From positions 682,001 to 746,000 of the forward strand of contig NZ_VDMS01000001.1 in assembly GCF_006346395.1 (NCBI RefSeq): a stretch of 64,000 nucleotides of DNA. The letters run 5' to 3'. Positions 10,336 through 18,195 of the stretch are shown piece after piece. Source of the DNA: Nocardioides plantarum (lineage in GTDB: Bacteria; Actinomycetota; Actinomycetes; Propionibacteriales; Nocardioidaceae). Each line of letters opens with the position of its first letter. Positions within the stretch are counted from its first letter, which is position 1. The position numbers were made by a program, and so were the translations under genes. The notes under the pieces were generated by a model. That model was given only the letters and a program-made list of their open reading frames with translations. It was not told the origin of the DNA and ran no database searches.

Positions 10336-11553
10336 TCAGGGTCGTCGGCGTCGGTCGACGAGGTAGGTCGCACCGGTGGGGCTGGTCCATTCGTAGTGGC
10401 CGGGTTCGAGCATCCGGTAGGACCAGGATCCGTGGGTCTTGGCGCGGTGGTGCCTGCGGCAGAGCATCGCGAGGTTGTGAGCGCTGGTTGGTCCGCCGAG
10501 GTCGAACGGGTGGATGTGGTCGAGGTCGACCTTGCGTCTGCCGCAGTCGGGGAACACGCACGTCCGGTCGCGCAGGTGGACCTGTTCGCGCATCGTCTCG
10601 GTGGGTCGGTAGGCCGTGGTGGTCGGGTCGGAGGCGAGGTCGATGACGGGCTTGAGGGTGACCGTGGTGCCAGCGGTCTCGCACCACTGGCGGATCTGCT
10701 CGACGAGGACCGGGGTGAGGGTGTTGTCCAGGACCGCTGAGGTGTCCTCGGCGGTGAGGTGGGCGTAGATCGTCACGCCTCTGCTTGCCCCGGTGGTGTC
10801 GAGGTCGAGGGTGAGCTGGTGGAGGGACACCTCGCCGAGGGCTTGGGAGCGGCGTACGTCGAGGGTCTCGGTGGAGCCGAGGTCGGCCAGCACCTGGGCG
10901 CCCTCGCGCAGGGCGGTCTCGAGGTCGAGGGCGTCGGCCAGGTCGAGGGTGGCGGTGACGTCGACGGTGCCGGTGGTCGTGGCGTCGGTGAGGTGGACTG
11001 AGGCGTGGCGTCCCTCGGCGGCGACCAGGCGGCGGCGTTCGGCCTCGGCGGGGTCGTAAGCCGCTCGGGCGGCCTCGACAGCACGGTCGACCTGGGCCCA
11101 GGAGCAGGTGTGCAGGAACGGGCTGATGACCCGGTCCACGTGGGTCGCACCGGCGGGTGGCAGGGCGATGGTCTGCTCGGCGACCCGGAACGCCTTCCAC
11201 AGCGAGACCTCGAGACCCACGACCCTCGCGTACAGCCGCGGCAGCCGGTGGCGCAGCTCCAACGCCTTGCCGAGGTAGGCCAGCCCGCCGTCGGTCGACA
11301 TCCCCAACGACAGGGCCAGGTCCAGGGCGGCGTACTCACCGATCACCGGGCAACCGGGTCCACCGAGATGCAGGGCGGGCTCGACCATCGGGTCCAACAG
11401 CCCGGCGGTCTCGACCTCGTCGGCGGTGTTGGCGACCGCCCAGTCCAGCACGGCGGTCAGGGTCGCGACCTGGTCCCGTGCCTCGGCCTGCCGGCGCGTG
11501 TGCACCGACTCCAGCAGCGGGTCGCTGCTGCGGGTGCGGGTCGTGGTCGCCAT
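10336..11553 (-). CDS. DUF222 / 13E12-type HNH endonuclease-like protein
   Basis: 405 residues, ATG at 11553. The N-terminal three quarters is the helical DUF222 region typical of 13E12 repeat proteins. The C-terminus has an intact HNH module: CVFPDCGRRKVDLDHIHPFD with the metal-binding Cys pair and DHIHP, then NLAMLCRRHHRAK (second half), at about residues 323-366. Such genes are multicopy in actinobacteria and are suspected mobile or damage-associated nucleases. A perfect LexA-type SOS box and a TAGAAT -10 lie directly upstream, so induction by DNA damage is predicted. A large nested palindrome lies just beyond the SOS box. Confidence 0.88.
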   Translation of the reverse strand: MATTTRTRSSDPLLESVHTRRQAEARDQVATLTAVLDWAVANTADEVETAGLLDPMVEPALHLGGPGCPVIGEYAALDLALSLGMSTDGGLAYLGKALELRHRLPRLYARVVGLEVSLWKAFRVAEQTIALPPAGATHVDRVISPFLHTCSWAQVDRAVEAARAAYDPAEAERRRLVAAEGRHASVHLTDATTTGTVDVTATLDLADALDLETALREGAQVLADLGSTETLDVRRSQALGEVSLHQLTLDLDTTGASRGVTIYAHLTAEDTSAVLDNTLTPVLVEQIRQWCETAGTTVTLKPVIDLASDPTTTAYRPTETMREQVHLRDRTCVFPDCGRRKVDLDHIHPFDLGGPTSAHNLAMLCRRHHRAKTHGSWSYRMLEPGHYEWTSPTGATYLVDRRRRP

Positions 11554-11559
11554 GGGCCC

Positions 11560-11565
11560 ATTCTA
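11560..11565 (-). promoter_or_regulatory. -10 box of the DUF222-HNH gene
   Basis: TAGAAT on the minus strand, 6 nt before the ATG; fits a leaderless transcript. Confidence 0.6.
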
Positions 11566-11574
11566 CCACTTGGT

Positions 11575-11590
11575 TCGAACCTGTGTTCGA
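11575..11590. promoter_or_regulatory. LexA SOS box
   Basis: TCGAAC - CTGT - GTTCGA, a perfect match to the actinobacterial SOS box TCGAAC-N4-GTTCGA. It covers the expected -35 region of the DUF222-HNH promoter, so LexA binding would block transcription until DNA damage. Confidence 0.85.
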
Positions 11591-11623
11591 ATCGAGGGAG
11601 ATTGTGGATACCGGACTTGCACG

Positions 11624-11792
11624 CGGGGTGTCCGCGCATGGCAAGGGCGCGGCGCAGCCCGCCCTTGTCTGCGTCATGAAGCATTCCGGGAGAGGCTCGC
11701 TGTCAAGGACGGCTGCAGGCCGCCGCGTAGCGGGCGCGCGAAGCGCGATCCTTGACGGGGAGGCCCGGGATGCTAGGCGCGCGGACACCCCG
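11624..11792. repeat. 169 bp nested palindromic structure
   Basis: Perfect 14 bp outer arms (11624-11637 and 11779-11792, CGGGGTGTCCGCGC and complement) enclose two inner hairpins. One is at 11640-11669 (GGCAAGGGCG with its near-complement). The other is a longer stem with AGCATTCCGGG (11680-11690) against CCCGGGATGCT (11764-11774) and GTCAAGGA (11702-11709) against TCCTTGAC (11749-11756). No open reading frame is convincing here. It could be a structured RNA, a cruciform or the remnant end of a mobile element. Confidence 0.75.
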
Positions 11793-11865
11793 ACCCCGTT
11801 GAACCCGCTCTGCGATAGCCCCGATCAGGCGAGACACCGGGCCAGTTGGCAGCGTCGGTTGCGAG

Positions 11866-12005
11866 GGTCTCGAGACGGCCGCGGGCGGCCTCCTCGACCG
11901 ACGTGTGGCGGCTGCAGCGGTCTCGAGACGGCCGCGGGCAGCCTCCTCGACCGACGTGTGGCGGCTGGAGCGGTCTCGAGACGGCCGCGGGCGGCCTCCT
12001 CGACC
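11866..12005. repeat. Three tandem copies of the palindromic repeat, 53 bp period
   Basis: Units begin at 11866, 11919 and 11972. Each starts GGTCTCGAGAC, contains the stem GGCCGC-GG-GCGGCC (one base changed in unit 2) and ends TCCTCGACC; the first two continue into GACGTGTGGCGGCTG. The third unit is cut short before the sigma factor promoter. It is the only tandem array of the dispersed family in this window. Together with the 169 bp palindrome and the ECF promoter it fills the 535 bp gap between 11554 and 12088. Confidence 0.9.
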
Positions 12006-12034
12006 ACCGTCGGGTCCGGTCGGTAGAGGGCTTT

Positions 12035-12062
12035 GCAACCTTCGCGACGACGGCCGCGTCTT
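12035..12062 (+). promoter_or_regulatory. Putative autoregulated ECF sigma promoter
   Basis: GCAACC (-35, AAC core) - 16 nt - CGTCTT (-10, CGTC core), ending 26 nt before the sigma factor ATG. The second sigma gene of the window has the same layout. Confidence 0.6.
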
Positions 12063-12088
12063 GGTGGCGTGACCGAAGGAGGAAACCG

Positions 12089-12673
12089 ATGATGCAGCTC
12101 CACAGCCGGGAGGTGCCCGAGACTGGTGGCGTGAGCGGGCGGCCGAGGGATGCGGTGAGGGACGCCGAGTTCACGGCGTACCTGCACGCCCGGCAACCGA
12201 GCCTGCTGCGCACGGCGTACCTGTTGACCGGCGACCGCCACACCGCCGAGGACGTGCTCCAGACGTCGCTGGCCAAGCTCTACCTGGCCTGGGACAAGGT
12301 CCGCGACCGCGACTCGGTCGACGCCTACGTACGGCGGATCATGGTCAACGAGAACAACTCGCTCTGGCGCCGGCCCTGGAAGCGACGCGAGCACGCCAGC
12401 GACACGATGCCGGAGACCGCCTACGCCGACGAGTACGACGACGGCCGCGGCTCGGCCCTGTGGCAGGTCGTGCAGTCCCTGCCACCGAAGGCCCGCGCGG
12501 TCGTGGTGCTGCGCTACTACGAGCAGCTCAGCGAGGCCGAGACGGCCGACGTGCTCGGCATCTCGGTCGGGACCGTGAAGTCCCAGTGCAGCCGCGCGAT
12601 CGCGGCGATGCGCGAGCGCGTGCCGGCCGACCTGCACCCCGGACACCCCGGACGACCGGAGGAGACCCGATGA
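12089..12673 (+). CDS. SigE-family ECF RNA polymerase sigma factor
   Basis: 194 residues. The ATG at 12089 is preceded by AAGGAGG at 6 nt. Region 2 (FTAYLHARQPSLLRTAYLLTGDRHTAEDVLQTSLAKLY, about residues 30-67) and region 4 (LPPKARAVVVLRYYEQLSEAETADVLGISVGTVKSQ, about 130-166) are both complete. It directs RNA polymerase to a small regulon. The gene overlaps the next one by 4 nt (ATGA), the usual arrangement with an anti-sigma partner. The upstream GCAACC-N16-CGTCTT suggests autoregulation. The inducing signal is unknown. Confidence 0.92.
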   Translation: MMQLHSREVPETGGVSGRPRDAVRDAEFTAYLHARQPSLLRTAYLLTGDRHTAEDVLQTSLAKLYLAWDKVRDRDSVDAYVRRIMVNENNSLWRRPWKRREHASDTMPETAYADEYDDGRGSALWQVVQSLPPKARAVVVLRYYEQLSEAETADVLGISVGTVKSQCSRAIAAMRERVPADLHPGHPGRPEETR

Positions 12674-13905
12674 GCGACACCCCGAACAACACCCCGAACA
12701 ACCCAGACAACAGCAGCAGCGACCCGTGGGGGGACGAGATGACGAGCGAGTTCGACCGCCGCGTCCGTGACCTCCACGAGGCGCCGCTGACCCTCGACCA
12801 GGTGAAGGGCAAGGCCGTGACCATCAAGAACAAGCGCCGAGCGGCCGTCGCCGGCGCCGTCCTGGCCGCGGCGGCGGTGATCGTGCCGGTGGCGGTCGCC
12901 GCCGGCAACGGCTTCGGCCACGACAAGGCCGACGTCGCACCGGCGACCAGCACGCCGTCCGAGACCGCGACCGACCCGGCGACGCCCGACCCGACCCCGG
13001 ACCCCACGCCACCTCCGGCCGCGGGTGCCGGCGTGGCTTACCTCGAGGGCGCCGACTACCACCGCGCCGACGGCACCGTGACGACCCTGCCGAGCGCGGA
13101 CTACCTCGACGCGGCGGTGCTCGGCGACCAGGTGGCGGCGTACCGCTTCGCCGGCGAGAACGGCGTAGTCGACCTCATCGACGGCCAGACCGTCTCGCAG
13201 ACCTACGAGGTCCGCACGTCCATGGTGACCGCCCCCGACGGGGCGACGGTCGCGTTCGTGACCACGGACGACGAGCTGGTCTTCCTCAACGGGGAGCACG
13301 GCGAGCAGAGCCTCGGCAAGGTCGACCCCGACGTCACCCTGTCGGCGATCATCGGCGACGGCGACTGCGGGCTCGAGTCGGGCTGCCACCCCTTCCTCGA
13401 GCACGCCGACTTCACCACCGGTGACGCTTTCGAGATCAACTACGAGGGTCCCGAGACCGCCCCGGCGCCCGGCGCACTGCAGGTGCACGACGCCGACGAC
13501 CGCTTCCTGGTCTCGGTGACCACCAAGGTCACCGACGACTCGACGTGCGGCGGTCTCTTCGAACGTCGGAGCCAGCAGTGGGTCTTCCAGACCTGCGAGC
13601 ACCAGGTGCAGGAGATCTCGCCGACTGGGGAGTTCACGACCGCGTTCCCGTCCTACTACGACGGGCTGGGGCCGGGTTCGTTCAGCATCCTCGGCACCGA
13701 CGGCGAGCCCGTCGCCGAGAAGACGGCGAAGGACGGGGTCGTGGAGCGGGTGGGCTGGCTCGACGACACCCACGCGGTCGCCACGGTCTACGACGACGGC
13801 GCGTGGAAGATCATCTCCCTCGGTGTCGACGGCGAGGAGAAGGTGCTCGTCGAAGGTGCCGCGGGCGCCATCGAGGAGTCGCCCTACCACCTCACCGGTC
13901 TGTGA
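12670..13905 (+). CDS. Single-pass membrane protein, candidate anti-sigma partner
   Basis: 411 residues. An acidic, Asn/Ser-rich cytoplasmic segment (about 55 residues) with EFDRRVRDLHEAPLTLDQVKGKA is followed by KNKRR, one transmembrane helix at about 57-78, a Thr/Pro-rich linker (about 95-118) and a large extracytoplasmic domain containing Cys pairs (DGDCGLESGCHP; STCGGLFE). No zinc anti-sigma HxxxCxxC motif is present. Overlap with the sigma gene and topology suggest it is the sensor/anti-sigma partner; this is inference. No named family was recognised for the extracellular domain, which may be propeller-like. Its 3' end overlaps convergent rimI by 14 bp. Confidence 0.75.
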   Translation: MSDTPNNTPNNPDNSSSDPWGDEMTSEFDRRVRDLHEAPLTLDQVKGKAVTIKNKRRAAVAGAVLAAAAVIVPVAVAAGNGFGHDKADVAPATSTPSETATDPATPDPTPDPTPPPAAGAGVAYLEGADYHRADGTVTTLPSADYLDAAVLGDQVAAYRFAGENGVVDLIDGQTVSQTYEVRTSMVTAPDGATVAFVTTDDELVFLNGEHGEQSLGKVDPDVTLSAIIGDGDCGLESGCHPFLEHADFTTGDAFEINYEGPETAPAPGALQVHDADDRFLVSVTTKVTDDSTCGGLFERRSQQWVFQTCEHQVQEISPTGEFTTAFPSYYDGLGPGSFSILGTDGEPVAEKTAKDGVVERVGWLDDTHAVATVYDDGAWKIISLGVDGEEKVLVEGAAGAIEESPYHLTGL

Positions 13906-14383
13906 CGGCCGGTCCGGCGGCCCCGCCGCCCCCGCCGGCTCCGTCGGGCAGCGGCAGCAGCAGCACCACGGCGGTGGCGCCGTCGCGGTAGTAGCGGCGC
14001 CGCCGGTCGATCTCGCCGAAGCCCTGGCCCTCGTAGAAGGCCAGGGCTTCGGCGTTGTCCTCCCGCACCTCGAGCAGCACCCGGTCGGCGCCGTCCGCCC
14101 GGGCGACGGAGACCAGCTCGGCCAGCAGCCGCGCAGCCAGTCCCGTACGACGATGGGCCCGGTCGACCGCGATCCGCTGGAGCTCGGCGATGTCGCCGGC
14201 GATGCTGGCCGCGAGGTAGCCGACCGCGACCCCGTCGACCTCGGCCACCCACCAGGCGACGGTCGGCAGGTCGCCCGAGACCCCCGCGGCGACCAGGCCC
14301 GGCGACCAGGCGTCGATGCCGAGGTTGTCGGCCTCGAGGTCGGCCAGGACCTCGGCGTCGGCGGGCCGCGCCCGCCGGATCAC
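13892..14383 (-). CDS. rimI: Ribosomal protein S18-alanine N-acetyltransferase RimI
   Basis: 163 residues, GNAT fold. It acetylates the N-terminal Ala of ribosomal protein S18. The acetyl-CoA loop is AVDRAHRRTGLAARLL (about residues 73-88), followed by LLEVREDNAEALAFYEGQGF, the hallmark of RimI-like enzymes. It overlaps tsaB by 4 nt, the classical tsaE-tsaB-rimI order. In related genomes tsaD follows; here the next gene is the convergent ECF partner protein, overlapping the rimI tail. The C-terminus carries an extra Gly-rich stretch (GAGGGGGAAG). Confidence 0.88.
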   Translation of the reverse strand: MIRRARPADAEVLADLEADNLGIDAWSPGLVAAGVSGDLPTVAWWVAEVDGVAVGYLAASIAGDIAELQRIAVDRAHRRTGLAARLLAELVSVARADGADRVLLEVREDNAEALAFYEGQGFGEIDRRRRYYRDGATAVVLLLPLPDGAGGGGGAAGPAVTDR

Positions 14384-15021
14384 GAGACCGGCTTGGGCGC
14401 CCGGGGCACCTCGGCGTCGGGACGCCGCAGGTAGAGCGGCTCGGGGTCGAGCAGCTCGACCCGCTCCTCGACCACGGCACGGCCCAGCCAGCCGGCGCTC
14501 GGCCGCACGGGACCGACCGGCTGCGGGAACGCCTCGGGGTAGAGCATGGCGCCCTCCCCCACCACGGGGTCGCTGCTGGCCGCGGCCTCCGGGCGCTCGA
14601 CGAACGGTCCGCTCATGCGGTCGCCGTTCTCGTCGTACGTCGCCAGGTAGACCTCCTTGCGCCGGGCGTCGGTCGCCACGACGAAGGGCGTGGCGACGGC
14701 CCCGGTCTCGGCCGCCTCGAGCGCGAGTGCGTCGAGGCTGCAGACGCCGTAGACGGGGACGTCGAGCACGAACCCCAGCGTGCGGGCGGTGACCAGCCCG
14801 ACGCGCAGCCCGGTGAAGGGCCCCGGCCCGGCGCCGACGGCGATCGCCGTCACGTCGAGACGGGTCGCACCAGCCTCGGCGAGGACCCGCTCGATCAGCG
14901 GGGCCAGCTGCTCCCCGTGGCGCATGGTCTCGGCCGAGACGAGCTCGGCGAGCACGTCGCCCACGTCGTCGAGCAGGGCGACGGTCACCTGGGGCGAGGC
15001 GGTGTCGAAGGCGAGCAGCAC
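14380..15021 (-). CDS. tsaB: tRNA threonylcarbamoyladenosine biosynthesis protein TsaB
   Basis: 213 residues, GTG start at 15021. TsaB is the non-catalytic ASKHA-fold partner that forms the TsaBDE complex for the t6A37 modification of ANN-decoding tRNAs. It opens with LLAFDTASPQVTVALLD and has HGEQLAPLIERVL and GAGPGPFTGLRVGLVTARTL, all family signatures. The start lies 30 nt after the GNAT-TsaE fusion; a TATCGT box 6 nt before the GTG suggests an additional internal leaderless promoter. rimI follows with a 4 nt overlap. Confidence 0.93.
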   Translation of the reverse strand: MLLAFDTASPQVTVALLDDVGDVLAELVSAETMRHGEQLAPLIERVLAEAGATRLDVTAIAVGAGPGPFTGLRVGLVTARTLGFVLDVPVYGVCSLDALALEAAETGAVATPFVVATDARRKEVYLATYDENGDRMSGPFVERPEAAASSDPVVGEGAMLYPEAFPQPVGPVRPSAGWLGRAVVEERVELLDPEPLYLRRPDAEVPRAPKPVS

Positions 15022-15027
15022 GCCTCG

Positions 15028-15033
15028 ACGATA
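15028..15033 (-). promoter_or_regulatory. Putative internal -10 box for tsaB
   Basis: TATCGT on the minus strand, 6 nt before the GTG start; TANNNT pattern of leaderless genes. Confidence 0.4.
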
Positions 15034-15051
15034 GTGGCGACGGCGCTCGCG

Positions 15052-15978
15052 TCAGGTCTGGGCCCAGCGTGGGCCAAGCCGCAGGATCTCGACGGTGCGC
15101 GGCTCGACCTCGTCGGTCACCTCACCGCGCGCCCCGGACGACACCGGGTCGCGGGTGATCCGGATCTGCAGCCGCGAGTCGGCGAGGTCCTCGGCGACGC
15201 CCTCGCCCCACTCGACGACGGTGACGGCGCTGTCGAGGGAGGTGTCGAGGTCGAGGTCGTCGAGCTCGGCGGCGCCGCCGAGGCGGTAGGCGTCGACGTG
15301 GACGAGCTCGGGCCCATCGCCTCGAGAGCGGTGCTCTCGCGCGATCACGAACGTCGGCGAGGTGACCGCTCCCTCGACACCGAGGCCGAGCCCCAGGCCC
15401 TGGGTGAAGGTCGTCTTGCCGGCTCCGAGGTCGCCGGTGAGCACGACCAGGTCGCCGGGCCGCAGTGCGGTCGCGACCCGGGCGCCGAGCGCCTTCATGT
15501 CGTCGGCGGTGCGGACCTCGTGGAAGGTCGGGACCGGCCGCACCAGCTCGACGTACGGCGAACGCCGGTCGGTCTGCCAGAAGCCGCGGTGCACCCAGAA
15601 GCCGACCGTCTGCGGCAGCTCCTCGCGGGCGACGACCCGCAGCCAGCGGTGTCCGCCGATGGTCACCGCCGCCTCGGTCGCGGCCTGCACCATCGCCCGG
15701 GCCACGCCGTGCCCGCGGGCCGCGGTGAGCACCCCGAACCGGCGCAGGTAGACGGAGTCGCCGACGGCGTCGAGCAGCAGCGCCCCGACCGGCACGCCGT
15801 CGAGGCGCGCGACGAGGCCGCCGCCGAGCGCGAGACGGGTGGCGATCGAGGCCTCGGTCTCGGTGAGGGCGTCAGCGGGTGGGTCGAGCGGCGGCCGGCT
15901 GCCGAACGCCTCGTGGACGATCGCCAGGACGACGGCCGCCGACTCGGGACCGACGCGGCGCACGGTGAGGTTGCTCAA
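15052..15978 (-). CDS. tsaE: GNAT acetyltransferase-TsaE fusion protein
   Basis: 308 residues with two domains. Residues 4-148 are a GNAT acetyltransferase (FGVLTAARGHGVARAMVQAA loop; WVHRGFW end). Residues 152-308 are TsaE, the P-loop ATPase of t6A synthesis, with LTGDLGAGKTTFTQGL (Walker A about 182-190), TSPTFVI and VEWGEG. TsaE alone is normally about 150 residues, so the GNAT domain is a true extra module and not a missed start. The acetyl acceptor is unknown; proximity to rimI raises the possibility of a ribosome- or tRNA-related substrate. It starts 4 nt after the hydrolase stop. Confidence 0.9.
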   Translation of the reverse strand: MSNLTVRRVGPESAAVVLAIVHEAFGSRPPLDPPADALTETEASIATRLALGGGLVARLDGVPVGALLLDAVGDSVYLRRFGVLTAARGHGVARAMVQAATEAAVTIGGHRWLRVVAREELPQTVGFWVHRGFWQTDRRSPYVELVRPVPTFHEVRTADDMKALGARVATALRPGDLVVLTGDLGAGKTTFTQGLGLGLGVEGAVTSPTFVIAREHRSRGDGPELVHVDAYRLGGAAELDDLDLDTSLDSAVTVVEWGEGVAEDLADSRLQIRITRDPVSSGARGEVTDEVEPRTVEILRLGPRWAQT

Positions 15979-15982
15979 CGGG

Positions 15983-17068
15983 TCACCGGGCGCCCGCGCG
16001 GGTCGTGGCCGCGGTGATCAGCTGGTCGAGCTCGGCGTTGACCTGGTCGTGACGCTCGAGCGGCACCATGTGCCCGGCACCCTCGCACTCGAGCAGCCGC
16101 GAGGAGGGGATGCGCGCGTGGAGCTTGCGCGAGTGACCCACCGACGTCAGCTTGTCGGCGGTGCCGCAGATCACCGAGACCGGCACCTGGTCGAGGACCT
16201 CGACGTGGTCGAACTTGTCGAGCCCGGAGAAGCTCGGGAAGAAGTCGGCAACGACCTCGAACGGCGTCGCCGCCAGCATGTCGTCGACGAACGACACGTA
16301 GGACGGGGGGACGTCGCCACCGAAGGCGAACCTGCTCGTGGCGACGTTGGCGATGAAGCGGCCCACCCGGCGTACCTGGTCGACCGCGCCGTGACCCACG
16401 GCCAGGGTCGCGACCGCGCGGTGCGTGGCGCGGTTGGTGAGCCGGGCGGGCAGCAGCGGCAGCAGGATCCGGCTGACGTCGAGACCGCCGGCCGTGGTGG
16501 AGAGGAGCGCGACGCCGATGACCTTGTCGCCGATGAGCTCGGGGTAGTGCTCGGCGAGCGCACAGACGGTCATCCCGCCCATCGAGTGGCCCACGAGCAC
16601 CACCGGGCCGTCGGGGACGACCTGCTCGATGACCGCGCGCAGGTCGTGCCCGAGCTGGTCGATCGTGGCGTGCTCGCGCTCGGACCGGCCGGAGCGGCCG
16701 TGGGAGCGCTGGTCGTAGTAGACGGTGCGGACCAGGCCCCGGTAGGCGGCGCGCTGGAAGTGCCAGGAGTCGAGGTTGAGGCAGTAGCCGTGGGCGAAGA
16801 CGACGGTGACGGCCGGGCCACGGCCCTGTCCCCGGCGCCGCCGGGGCTGGTCGTCCTCCTCGACCTCGTCGACCTCGACGTGGAGCGGGAGGCCGTCGTC
16901 GGCCACGACCGTGATCGGGCTCGACCGCAGCGTGCCGAACGCGACCTCGTCACCCGCGTCGCGGCCCACCGAGCGCTGCTGGCGCAGCAGGCCGACCGCG
17001 GTGCCGGCGGCGGCCAGCCCGACCGCACCGCCGATCGCGCCGAGCAGGCGACGGCGTCCGGTGGTCAC
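15983..17068 (-). CDS. Alpha/beta hydrolase, membrane-anchored or exported
   Basis: 361 residues, GTG at 17068 overlapping the alr stop by 4 nt (GTGA). After TTGRRRLLGAIGG an N-terminal hydrophobic segment (about residues 8-25) is a signal anchor. The core has FAHGYCLNLDSWHFQ (oxyanion region), DQRSHGRSGRS, the nucleophile elbow GHSMGG, a late Asp in ICGTADKLT and the catalytic His in EGAGHMV. A low-complexity basic/acidic insert (VDEVEEDDQPRRRRGQGRG) interrupts the N-terminal part. The substrate is unknown; location between alr and tsaE is conserved in related actinobacteria as far as I recall. Confidence 0.85.
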   Translation of the reverse strand: MTTGRRRLLGAIGGAVGLAAAGTAVGLLRQQRSVGRDAGDEVAFGTLRSSPITVVADDGLPLHVEVDEVEEDDQPRRRRGQGRGPAVTVVFAHGYCLNLDSWHFQRAAYRGLVRTVYYDQRSHGRSGRSEREHATIDQLGHDLRAVIEQVVPDGPVVLVGHSMGGMTVCALAEHYPELIGDKVIGVALLSTTAGGLDVSRILLPLLPARLTNRATHRAVATLAVGHGAVDQVRRVGRFIANVATSRFAFGGDVPPSYVSFVDDMLAATPFEVVADFFPSFSGLDKFDHVEVLDQVPVSVICGTADKLTSVGHSRKLHARIPSSRLLECEGAGHMVPLERHDQVNAELDQLITAATTRAGAR

Positions 17069-18195
17069 GAGGTGGCTCCTGTGTAGCGACGGGTCATCCG
17101 TCCTCCGATGCGGGTCACGATCTCGTAGTTGATGGTGCCGCACGCCTCGGCCCAGTCCTGGGCGGTGGCCCGGCCGCCGCCCGGCGGACCGAACAGCACG
17201 ACCTCGCTGCCCTCGGGCGGGGTGTCGCCGCCCAGGTCGACGAGCACCTGGTCCATGCAGACCCGCCCGCGCACCGGGCGACGCTTGCCGTCGACGGTCA
17301 CCTCGAGCCGGTTGCTGCCCGCGACGGGCACACCCTCGGCGTAGCCGGCGGGCACCAGGCCGATCGTCGTGCGCTCCGGGGCGGTCCAGGTGTGGCCGTA
17401 GGACACCGCGTCGCCGGCCTCGAGCTGCTTGACCAGGGCCAGCTCGGCGCGCACGGTCATCGCCACCCGCAGGTCGGTGCCGTGGTCGACGCCCGGCGCG
17501 GGGTCGAGGCCGTACGTCGCCAGCCCGACGCGCACGGCGTCGTAGCGGCTCTGCGGGCGCAGGATCGCCGCGGCGGAGTTGGCCAGGTGACGGATCTCGG
17601 GGGTCAGCCCGATGTCGTCCGCGAGGGCGAGCGCGTCGTCGAAGGCTGCCTGCTGGGCGTCGTTGGCCGGGTGGGCGGGCTCGTCGGCGCAGGCGAAGTG
17701 GGACCAGATGCCGGTGACCTTCCACTGGCCGGCCTGCTCGCCGGCCCGGGCCCGCGCCAGGAACGGCTCCCAGTCGGCACGCGCGGCTCCCCCGCGCGAC
17801 AGGCCGGTGTCGACCTTGAGCTGCACCCGGGCCGGCGCACCGACGTGGGTCGCGGCGGCGGCGATCTCGTCGAGCTCGGCGACGGAGTAGGCGGTGAGGT
17901 CGACGTCGGCGCGGATCGCGTGGTCGTACTGCTCGTCGGGGACGGTCAGCCAGGTCAGCAGCCGACCGGTGTCGCCGGCCGCGCGCAGGCGGCGTACCTC
18001 GTCGAGGGTCGCCACCGCGAGCCACTCGGCGCCGGCGGCGCGAGCCGCCCGAGCGACCGGCAGCATGCCGTGGCCGTAGGCGTCGGCCTTGACGACGGTG
18101 ATCATCGCGACGCCGGTGAGCGCGCGCAAGGTCGACACGTTGTGACCGATCGCGTCGAGGTCGACGACGATCTCGGCTCGGGACCCTCCGCTCAT
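17065..18195 (-). CDS. alr: Alanine racemase
   Basis: 376 residues, PLP enzyme that makes D-alanine for peptidoglycan. The PLP lysine is in VVKADAYGHG (about residue 35), with VKVDTGLSRGG, WSHFACAD and the C-terminal catalytic Tyr region VSYGHTW. GRVCMDQVLVDLG is also diagnostic. The ATG overlaps the stop of the upstream nnr gene by 4 nt. It belongs to the nnr-alr-hydrolase-tsaE-tsaB-rimI operon. Confidence 0.95.
   Translation of the reverse strand: MSGGSRAEIVVDLDAIGHNVSTLRALTGVAMITVVKADAYGHGMLPVARAARAAGAEWLAVATLDEVRRLRAAGDTGRLLTWLTVPDEQYDHAIRADVDLTAYSVAELDEIAAAATHVGAPARVQLKVDTGLSRGGAARADWEPFLARARAGEQAGQWKVTGIWSHFACADEPAHPANDAQQAAFDDALALADDIGLTPEIRHLANSAAAILRPQSRYDAVRVGLATYGLDPAPGVDHGTDLRVAMTVRAELALVKQLEAGDAVSYGHTWTAPERTTIGLVPAGYAEGVPVAGSNRLEVTVDGKRRPVRGRVCMDQVLVDLGGDTPPEGSEVVLFGPPGGGRATAQDWAEACGTINYEIVTRIGGRMTRRYTGATS

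Noticed and set aside
11866..12005. Possible CRISPR array
   Set aside because: Three near-identical 53 bp units without unique spacers of regular size; it belongs to the dispersed palindromic repeat family.
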